From positions 1 through 11,317 of the forward strand of contig JAHQWX010000026.1 of the NCBI GenBank assembly GCA_029856375.1: a stretch of DNA of 11,317 bases. Reading direction: 5' to 3'. This stretch comes from Promethearchaeia archaeon. Lineage in GTDB: Archaea > Asgardarchaeota > Lokiarchaeia > Sigyniarchaeales > SOKP01. The position numbers were made by a program, and so were the translations under genes. The notes under the pieces were generated by a model. That model was not told the origin of the DNA. It ran no database searches and saw only the letters and a list, made by a program, of their open reading frames with translations. Positions 6,704 through 11,317 of this stretch are shown in pieces (position 1 is the stretch's first letter; each line of letters begins with the position of its first letter).

Positions 6704-7591
6704 CTAAAGCTTCAAGACTCCTGAAAAATAACCTACACAATAGCCCCCAATGTGGCCTGTTTTTTCGCTTGAAGTATAATATTTTAAAAATTTCCCTTCC
6801 TTAACACCTAGTTCTTTCCCTATTAAAATAAGCGTCGTTACTGTTTGACGACCACAAATAGATGCCCTGGGATACGGATTAATTGTTCTTTCTGGATTTA
6901 AGTTAGTAAATCCATCAATTAAATTCTGGTCGTTTTTCTTAAATGCTTCTAATTCGTTTTTTGAGTTAACCTCTTCGTGGGACATATCTGAAGAGGCGAC
7001 AACGATTATATCTTTATTTAAGGATTTAATCGATTCGGCAATATCCTGAGAAATCGTTTTTAAAACATCTAAATTTGATTCCGAAACTTTCAATGGTAAA
7101 AGTTCGATTTCTTTATCACCCGCACAATATTTAATAAACGGTAGCTGGACTTCTATATTGTGCTCCCTTCCAAATGGAAAACCCATAAAAGCAGAATTAT
7201 CTTCTTTAATAATTTTGCTTCTACTTAGAATTTTACTTGCTAATTCTGTATCAATTTGTAGATCTCCTAATGGAGTTTCCCACGCACCTTCTCTCATCAA
7301 TGCTACTCCGCCATAACCTATATGATCTGTGCCTAAAACAATTACAGTATCTGGAATCTTTTCGCGAAACAATTCGGTATATGTAAAAGAAGCACACGCT
7401 CCAGAATAAATATAACCCGCATGTGGTGAAACTCCGCCAATAATCGTTCTTTTTTCAGCATTTTCACATTTAAAAGGCTTCCCAATTCCAAATGTTTGAT
7501 CTAAAAATGACGATTCAATTATGTCCAATAAATCTGGCTTATAGCGAGGATAAAACGACCCTGCAACTGCCGCTCTTCTTTTCAATCCCAT
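6704..7591 (-). CDS. MEMO1-family protein (AmmeMemoRadiSam system protein B)
   Basis: A 295-residue, full-length MEMO1-like protein with a fold related to extradiol dioxygenases of the LigB type. The N-terminal AAVAGSFYP (7-15) is the family signature. Further conserved parts are VSPHAGYIYSG (54-64, H57), LGTDHIG (86-92, H90), REHNIEVQLPF (142-152, H144), SSDMSH (200-205), SICGRQT (244-250, C246) and a C-terminal GGYCVGYFS. His57, His90 and Cys246 correspond to the metal-site residues described for human MEMO1. The archaeal role is not settled; in other genomes the gene travels with AMMECR1 and a radical SAM enzyme, or with isoprenoid genes. None of those partners is in this window. The start is ATG at 7591, with TATA-like boxes just upstream. 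It is the first gene of the six-gene minus-strand run and very likely shares a transcript with the rhomboid gene. Confidence 0.95.
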   Translation of the reverse strand: MGLKRRAAVAGSFYPRYKPDLLDIIESSFLDQTFGIGKPFKCENAEKRTIIGGVSPHAGYIYSGACASFTYTELFREKIPDTVIVLGTDHIGYGGVALMREGAWETPLGDLQIDTELASKILSRSKIIKEDNSAFMGFPFGREHNIEVQLPFIKYCAGDKEIELLPLKVSESNLDVLKTISQDIAESIKSLNKDIIVVASSDMSHEEVNSKNELEAFKKNDQNLIDGFTNLNPERTINPYPRASICGRQTVTTLILIGKELGVKEGKFLKYYTSSEKTGHIGGYCVGYFSGVLKL

Positions 7592-7617
7592 ATTATATTC
7601 ACGAAAAAAATAGATGA

Positions 7618-7635
7618 TTATATAATTTATATAAA
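7618..7635 (-). promoter_or_regulatory. Double TATA-like element before the MEMO1 gene
   Basis: Two near-identical elements lie side by side: TTATATAA (7618-7625) and TTTATATAAA (7626-7635), both self-complementary. They are centred about 30 and 40 bases before the ATG at 7591. The nearer one would give a leader of about 5 bases. The pair may allow two start sites. Confidence 0.5.
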
Positions 7636-7639
7636 TATA

Positions 7640-7659
7640 AAAACGATAGTTATCGTTTT
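7640..7659. repeat. Perfect inverted repeat, 9-base arms, candidate operator
   Basis: AAAACGATA, a GT spacer, and TATCGTTTT form an exact inverted repeat. It lies directly upstream of the double TATA element of the MEMO1 gene, in the 161-base divergent gap. The arms contain CG pairs, so this is less easily explained by AT-richness than other palindromes here. The placement fits an operator for a dimeric (for example winged-helix) regulator acting on the MEMO1-rhomboid transcript. Confidence 0.5.
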
Positions 7660-7725
7660 AAAGATTATTTTATTTCATAAAGGAGCCAATCTTTTATAAT
7701 TTGAACAATTTCATTATTTTAGAAA

Positions 7726-7734
7726 ATTATTTAA
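7726..7734 (+). promoter_or_regulatory. TATA-like box before the HEAT-repeat gene
   Basis: ATTATTTAA is centred about 23 bases before the TTG at 7753. It is a weak match to the consensus, but its position supports the unusual TTG start as a leaderless one. Confidence 0.35.
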
Positions 7735-7752
7735 TGGCTGGTTGTTCTTAAT

Positions 7753-8382
7753 TTGAATCTTACACCCAATGAAATAAAACTAAAAATAAATGAATTAGGA
7801 AAAGAACAAGCGTCAGAATTGTTAAAATCTATTTATAGTAGTTCAAACGATCATCAAGAGAGAATACAAGCCATTAAATTGTTAGCTGAATTTGGCGGTA
7901 ATAAAAATTTTGAAATAATTGAGAACGCGCTATTAGGTGACGAAAATCCCTATGTAAGAATTTTAGCTGCAAATCTTATCGGAGAATATTTTGAAGACCA
8001 AGCGATAGAACCGTTAAAATGGGCTCTTAAGGACAAATCTTCATATGTCTTTAGGAATGCTTGCGAAGAATTAATAAAAAAATCACCGAAAACAATTATC
8101 GATATATTAATAAGCAATCTATCCAGTTATTCCCCCACTTTCCGTAATATTGCCGCTGAAATGTTAATACAGATCGGAGAACCAGCAATAAAACCATTAA
8201 TTGCCGCCGCTACGAGTAAAAATCCTGATACAAGAAGACAAGCATTTAAAGCTCTCCAAAAAATGGACAATTTAGATCTTATAAAATCTTTTATAACCGA
8301 AATCATTCCAAAGAAAAAGAGACAAAACAGGGAGTTTTTGCTCTCTTTACTCCAAAAAATCGATAAATTAAAGAACGAATAG
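7753..8382 (+). CDS. HEAT-repeat (PBS-lyase type) protein
   Basis: A 209-residue all-helical repeat protein, probably a cytosolic protein-binding scaffold. About five HEAT units of 28-31 residues can be aligned from residue 36: ERIQAIKLLAEFGG (36-49), NPYVRILAANLIGEY (65-79), SSYVFRNACEELIKK (96-110), SPTFRNIAAEMLIQIG (127-142) and NPDTRRQAFKALQKM (157-171). Each has the typical hydrophobic/Arg pattern of the first helix, followed by a second helix such as AIEPLKWALKD or AIKPLIAAATS. No catalytic residues are apparent; similarity to PBS lyases is by repeat only. No in-frame ATG occurs near the N-terminus, and a stop codon lies at 7732-7734, so TTG at 7753 is the most likely start. It precedes the tRNA endonuclease gene by 40 bases; a functional link is not evident. 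Confidence 0.85.
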   Translation: MNLTPNEIKLKINELGKEQASELLKSIYSSSNDHQERIQAIKLLAEFGGNKNFEIIENALLGDENPYVRILAANLIGEYFEDQAIEPLKWALKDKSSYVFRNACEELIKKSPKTIIDILISNLSSYSPTFRNIAAEMLIQIGEPAIKPLIAAATSKNPDTRRQAFKALQKMDNLDLIKSFITEIIPKKKRQNREFLLSLLQKIDKLKNE

Positions 8383-8387
8383 ATTTC

Positions 8388-8397
8388 TTATATAATT
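8388..8397 (+). promoter_or_regulatory. TATA-like box before the tRNA endonuclease gene
   Basis: TTATATAATT is centred about 31 bases before the ATG at 8423, predicting a leader of only a few bases. It lies in the 40-base gap after the HEAT-repeat gene. Confidence 0.5.
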
Positions 8398-8422
8398 CAA
8401 ATATTAAAAAATTCTTACCAAA

Positions 8423-9019
8423 ATGGATAAAGATAATTCAATTTCCTTAGATGATATTGACGAAAAAGAAATTCCAAAAATTATTCCCGCAAAATTAATA
8501 AATTCTCGAGTCGTCATTTTCAATCCTTTATACGGCTCCTATTTATATGCGAAAATGAATTTTTTTGGCAGTCCTTTGGGTATAAAAAAGCCACGAGCCG
8601 AATTTTATTCAAAACCCACCGAATTATCATTAATTGAAGCTTATTACTTATTACAACAAGGAAAAATTAGTATATTCGACGAAGAAAAAAACAAATTACT
8701 AAAACCTAAACACTTTTTCGAATATGCTAAAAATAAACATAGCATGTTCGAAGACAAGTATAAGATTTACAAGGATTTAAGAGAAAAAGGCTATGTAGTA
8801 CGACCTGCATTAAAATTTGGAGCAGATTTTGCCGTATACAAGAAAGGTCCGGGCATAGATCATTCTCCTTTTATTGTCCAGGTACTTCCAAGCGACACAG
8901 CAATCTCAGCTATAGATATGGTAAGAGCTGGAAGATTAGCGACTTCAGTAAGGAAGAGATTTGTTATTGCTAATCCTCAAACAAAAAGCTATTATTTCTT
9001 AAAATGGTTTAAGCCTTAA
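8423..9019 (+). CDS. endA: tRNA-intron endonuclease, single-domain archaeal type
   Basis: Cuts the bulge-helix-bulge at exon-intron junctions of pre-tRNA (and often pre-rRNA). The 198 residues fit the single-domain length expected of a homotetrameric (alpha4) enzyme; the catalytic residues below show it is not merely a structural subunit. The N-terminal part (about 23-100) has the tRNA-endonuclease N domain features, such as LSLIEAYYLLQQGKI (68-82). The catalytic C domain begins around YKIYKDLREKGYVVR (113-127). The predicted triad is Y139 in FAVYKKG, H147 in DHSPF and K178 in SVRKRF, with LATSVRK being the strongest signature. Tyr-to-His spacing is 8, slightly shorter than the 10 in the Methanocaldococcus enzyme, while the His-to-Lys spacing of 31 is the same. 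An acidic extension of about 20 residues precedes the core. Its stop codon abuts that of the convergent PhoU-like gene. Confidence 0.95.
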   Translation: MDKDNSISLDDIDEKEIPKIIPAKLINSRVVIFNPLYGSYLYAKMNFFGSPLGIKKPRAEFYSKPTELSLIEAYYLLQQGKISIFDEEKNKLLKPKHFFEYAKNKHSMFEDKYKIYKDLREKGYVVRPALKFGADFAVYKKGPGIDHSPFIVQVLPSDTAISAIDMVRAGRLATSVRKRFVIANPQTKSYYFLKWFKP

Positions 9020-9649
9020 TTAAACGCTATACGCAACTACTCTAATAACATCAGCAATATCTTCAATTAAATCAGCCATTTGTTCTATCTTTAAAACAGC
9101 AGCCTTAATTTTAAGCATTGAAGTCACTTCGATATCTTTTGAATCATATAAAATATTCTCAAACTCTCGATATTGAGAATCAATATCGTGTTCTAATAAA
9201 TGAACTTTCTTTGAAGTTTCAAAGGCCTTTTCGGCTGTATCTAATAAGCTTTTAGTTGCTACGGCTAATGCTTCTCCCATATCAATTGATGTCTTTAAAA
9301 TTTCTACAATTCGTTTGTCTAGTTCTCTGGGGAGTTTATGCTCAATATATAGAATTCTATCTGTGAATTCGTTTATGTGATTTAAAATACCGTCGGTTTT
9401 TAATACGAGCCCTAATAATGTGCCTAGACCATGAGACTCTGCTTCAGCGAACGACTTTATTATCATCGATTTGATTATGTCTGCATCCTCTTCTAACTTT
9501 GCGATCTCTTTTCTTAATTCCTTAACCTTTTTCGAGCTCCCTTCCTTAGCCCAAGCACTATAGAATTTCAACATCTGTTTTAGGCTGTTATTTACAATTC
9601 GGAGATGATCCAAAAGAGTCTCAATTACTTGAATTTTTAATTGATTCAT
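9020..9649 (-). CDS. DUF47/PhoU-like protein
   Basis: From the ATG at 9649 it has 209 residues, almost all helical, arranged as two PhoU-type three-helix units (about 1-100 and 105-209). E/D-rich motifs that bind metal in the family are visible: LEEDADIIK in the first unit and LEHDIDSQYREFE in the second. The end QMADLIEDIADVIRV is typical of DUF47. DUF47 proteins usually sit beside a Pit-type phosphate transporter and modulate it; none is visible here, but the divergent neighbours are membrane proteins. The frame extends to a TTG at 9658. The ATG three codons later is preferred because a TATA-like box lies 26-27 bases before it. The stop codon touches that of the convergent tRNA endonuclease. 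The family call is firm; the partner is unknown. Confidence 0.88.
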   Translation of the reverse strand: MNQLKIQVIETLLDHLRIVNNSLKQMLKFYSAWAKEGSSKKVKELRKEIAKLEEDADIIKSMIIKSFAEAESHGLGTLLGLVLKTDGILNHINEFTDRILYIEHKLPRELDKRIVEILKTSIDMGEALAVATKSLLDTAEKAFETSKKVHLLEHDIDSQYREFENILYDSKDIEVTSMLKIKAAVLKIEQMADLIEDIADVIRVVAYSV

Positions 9650-9670
9650 TATAACCAAATTATCAGCAAT

Positions 9671-9680
9671 TAATTTATTT
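9671..9680 (-). promoter_or_regulatory. TATA-like box before the DUF47 gene
   Basis: On the minus strand this reads AAATAAATTA, centred 26-27 bases before the ATG at 9649. It supports that ATG over the TTG at 9658, which would lie upstream of the predicted transcription start. Confidence 0.45.
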
Positions 9681-9712
9681 CTATATCATTCATATCAATA
9701 ATTCCTAAAAAA

Positions 9713-9721
9713 CTTTTTAAA
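9713..9721 (+). promoter_or_regulatory. TATA-like box before the VTT/DedA-like gene
   Basis: CTTTTTAAA, preceded by an A-run (AAAAAA) in the position of a BRE, is centred 27 bases before the ATG at 9744. Together with the DUF47 element it forms a compact divergent promoter region. Confidence 0.5.
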
Positions 9722-9743
9722 TTTTAAAGAATGGTTTTACTTT

Positions 9744-10604
9744 ATGTCGTCTGAAGAAAAGGAAAAACATAAGACTAAGTGGAATATCAAAACTTTTTTG
9801 TATGTTGGGTTTTTTCTAGCGTTAGTTTTGGTTTCATTAGCGCTGTTATATTGGATATGGTTTGTTGATGATACATTTCTTTTTAGATTAGTGGTTGATT
9901 ATTTTGTCAATCCAATTGCCGAATTAGAGATCTTAGGAATGCTGCTATATATAGGTATCATGGGAATTCAAGGATTATTAGTTCCAATTCCTTCTGAAAT
10001 TGTCCTCTTAGCAAGTGGTATGATTTGGGGATTTTGGATGGGAGGTATTTTGGGGATAATCGGTTCGATGGCTGCGGGATTATTATGTTATTATATAAGT
10101 CGAAAAGGTGGAAGGCCATTAGCGGAAAAATTCGTTGGAGAGAAGGCGTTAACATTAGCAGATAACTTAATTGAGAAATATGGATGGGGTATCATTATCA
10201 TTGCCAGACTATTACCCTTTGTGGCATTTGATCCAATAAGTTATGCGTCTGGATTAGTTAATTTGGATGCGAAAAAATATGCGATTGGAACTTTAATCGG
10301 TTCAATTTTTCGAGCGTTTTTTTATTCGTGGTTAGGAAGTATATTATTCGCAGATATAACATTTCCAGTTAATTGGGAAATATTTACATCAGAACAAATA
10401 GATGCGTATTCGTCAAGTTTTAATTTAATATTATTTATCATATTAGGCGTTCTAGTAGCAATTTTCGGCGCATATTATTTATTTTCTATATATTTAGAAA
10501 GAAAAGCAGGAATCGACGAACAAAAAATTGGTTCGAATTCTTCCCAAGAAGACGATAATGATAAAGAAAAATCAAGAGAAATTAACTCTCAAAATATGAG
10601 TTAA
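9744..10604 (+). CDS. VTT-domain (DedA/TVP38/TMEM64) membrane protein
   Basis: A 286-residue integral membrane protein. Hydrophobic segments lie at about 16-40, 62-80, 86-117, 148-170, 180-202 and 225-250. The VTT core is visible. PIPSEIVLLASG (81-92) matches the first re-entrant loop with its conserved Pro and Glu. GGILGIIGSMAAG (100-112) precedes YYISRKGGRP (116-125). ARLLPFVAFDPISYASGL (154-171) matches the second loop with its conserved Arg and Pro, and GSIFRAFFYSWLG (186-198) follows. Family members act in membrane lipid handling (scrambling or flipping, including polyprenyl-phosphate recycling in bacteria) or ion homeostasis; the archaeal role is open. An additional C-terminal helix and a hydrophilic, charged tail (252-286) lie outside the core and are probably cytosolic. 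It is divergent from the DUF47 gene and 74 bases upstream of the VIT1-like gene. Confidence 0.88.
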   Translation: MSSEEKEKHKTKWNIKTFLYVGFFLALVLVSLALLYWIWFVDDTFLFRLVVDYFVNPIAELEILGMLLYIGIMGIQGLLVPIPSEIVLLASGMIWGFWMGGILGIIGSMAAGLLCYYISRKGGRPLAEKFVGEKALTLADNLIEKYGWGIIIIARLLPFVAFDPISYASGLVNLDAKKYAIGTLIGSIFRAFFYSWLGSILFADITFPVNWEIFTSEQIDAYSSSFNLILFIILGVLVAIFGAYYLFSIYLERKAGIDEQKIGSNSSQEDDNDKEKSREINSQNMS

Positions 10605-10650
10605 GATTTAATAGTACCAATTGAAAATATTAATATAGTTCTCTTATATT

Positions 10651-10658
10651 TTTTATAT
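10651..10658 (+). promoter_or_regulatory. TATA-like box before the VIT1/CCC1-like gene
   Basis: TTTTATAT is centred 24-25 bases before the ATG at 10679, again predicting a leaderless transcript. The upstream T-rich stretch (10647-10654) could also help terminate the VTT-gene transcript. Confidence 0.45.
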
Positions 10659-10678
10659 TCTTAGGATATTTTTTAAAA

Positions 10679-11317
10679 ATGGATAAAAATAAGGAAAAGA
10701 AAGGACTAATCGCGCGTTGGAAACTATACGCGGAAATTTCTAAAATGGGAACCGTTGCCAGAAGATACTTCGTAATGAACTTTACGGATGGTCTTTTAAC
10801 GACATTGGGTATAATAATCGGCTTTCTTGTAATCTTTTTAAGAGATCCTTCAAATTATCCTAACACGGATGTAATTATTCTCCCAGGCATTGCTACTGCA
10901 ATTGCTATGGGTGTCTCGGGTATTATGGGGAGCCATCTTATCGAAGATGCAGAGAGGTCTCGTGTTTTAATCGAAATGGAAAAAGCAATGGTTAAATATC
11001 ACGAAGATAGAAAAATAGAAAGTGAATCCCATTCAGATACCGAGGAAAGAACCGAGATTATGAAGCATATGATCGGTTTAAGTCCAAAAGCAAAGGAACA
11101 TTTTATTAAAAAACAAACTAGCATTGAGAAGGAGAAAAAAGGCAAAAAAAGGGACAAGTCCCTCAACGAAAAGGCAGAGGCATTTGCAACATACTTTTTG
11201 GCTTTAGTTGACGGTCTGTCACCTTTTTTGGGAGCATTTATTGTTTTAATCCCATTTCTAGTTGCTTTATCCCTTTCACTAATTCAATTTATCATCGCGT
11301 TTATAATAATTTTTATT
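10679..11317 (+). CDS. VIT1/CCC1-like metal transporter, 3'-truncated by window end
   Basis: The frame opens at the ATG at 10679 and runs 213 codons to the right edge without a stop, so the 3' end is missing. Visible parts match the CCC1/VIT1 (DUF125) group, which moves Fe2+ or Mn2+ across membranes. TM1 (about 35-54) contains FTDGLLTTLGIIIGF with the conserved Asp37. TM2 (about 64-84) is followed by GSHLIEDAERSR (84-95), the usual short-loop signature of archaeal members. A hydrophilic, Glu/His/Lys-rich region (about 85-160) lies where the cytosolic metal-binding domain of VIT1 sits. TM3 then starts near 169 with VDGLSPFLGAF, a second copy of the Asp-Gly motif seen in TM1, followed by another hydrophobic stretch. 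A full protein would need one further helix beyond the edge. A TATA-like box lies 24-25 bases upstream, and there is no Shine-Dalgarno motif. The metal is unknown. Confidence 0.85.
   Translation, partial: MDKNKEKKGLIARWKLYAEISKMGTVARRYFVMNFTDGLLTTLGIIIGFLVIFLRDPSNYPNTDVIILPGIATAIAMGVSGIMGSHLIEDAERSRVLIEMEKAMVKYHEDRKIESESHSDTEERTEIMKHMIGLSPKAKEHFIKKQTSIEKEKKGKKRDKSLNEKAEAFATYFLALVDGLSPFLGAFIVLIPFLVALSLSLIQFIIAFIIIFI

Noticed and set aside
6687..6740. Upstream TTG start for the rhomboid gene
   Set aside because: It would overlap the MEMO1 gene by 37 bases, and the added residues are simply the MEMO1 3' end read in another frame. The ATG at 6686 fits better.
7679..7716. Strong Shine-Dalgarno-like AAAGGAG (7679-7685) before a small open frame
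   Set aside because: The only nearby start is a TTG at 7701, about 15 bases away, giving a 16-residue peptide that ends before the HEAT gene. Spacing and length give no support for a gene.
7592..7752. A non-coding RNA in the longest gap
   Set aside because: The 161 bases are AT-rich and explained by promoters and the inverted repeat. No GC-richer stem or other sign of a stable RNA is seen.
1..11317. tRNA or rRNA genes, CRISPR arrays, insertion sequences, integrases or a defence island
   Set aside because: Read on both strands, no tRNA-like GTTCRA arm in a non-coding gap, no spaced direct repeats and no transposase motifs were seen. The gaps are too short for most of these.

Overview
The window looks like a chromosomal stretch of an archaeon with AT-rich DNA (roughly one third G+C by eye). 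A RadA recombinase, an archaeal-type tRNA-intron endonuclease, a MEMO1-family protein and a DUF47/PhoU-like protein support this. TATA-like boxes about 23-31 nt upstream of most start codons point the same way. An Asgard lineage (Lokiarchaeia-like) is my best guess. The RadA carries several residues typical of eukaryotic RAD51, and the mix of a corrinoid-methyltransferase-like URO-D protein, HEAT repeats and a long coiled-coil protein fits. This placement is inference; no marker gene fixes it.

Layout. Plus strand, 1-3047: radA (5' end probably off the left edge), a URO-D-fold methyltransferase-like gene, and a metallo-beta-lactamase-fold gene of the DHPPP-synthase-like type. Minus strand, 7591 down to 3053: six genes in one direction, in transcription order MEMO1 family, rhomboid protease, coiled-coil protein, PfkB sugar/nucleoside kinase, YdjM/DUF457-like membrane protein, and ferredoxin-thioredoxin-reductase-like catalytic subunit. 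Plus strand, 7753-9019: HEAT-repeat protein and tRNA endonuclease. Minus strand, 9649-9020: DUF47/PhoU-like regulator, ending directly against the endonuclease stop codon. Plus strand, 9744 to the right edge: a VTT/DedA-type membrane protein and the first 213 codons of a VIT1/CCC1-like metal transporter.

Coding density is high. There are 14 genes, no gap is longer than about 160 bases, and I see no tRNA, rRNA, CRISPR array, insertion sequence or integrase. Few genes have a usable Shine-Dalgarno motif, while most have a TATA-like element at a distance that predicts a leaderless or nearly leaderless mRNA. Several TATA boxes lie inside the last codons of the preceding gene, so even closely packed neighbours may be transcribed separately. 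MEMO1-rhomboid is the best candidate for true co-transcription.

Functionally this is a mixed housekeeping/accessory region: DNA repair, one-carbon or corrinoid chemistry, redox signalling, membrane proteolysis, tRNA splicing, and phosphate/metal/lipid membrane functions. I did not find a clear new defence or mobile system. The items most worth a second look are the RAD51-like RadA, the segmented coiled-coil protein with a repeated motif, the FTR-like protein with altered cysteine spacing, and the near-universal leaderless promoter architecture with a perfect inverted repeat beside the MEMO1 promoter.
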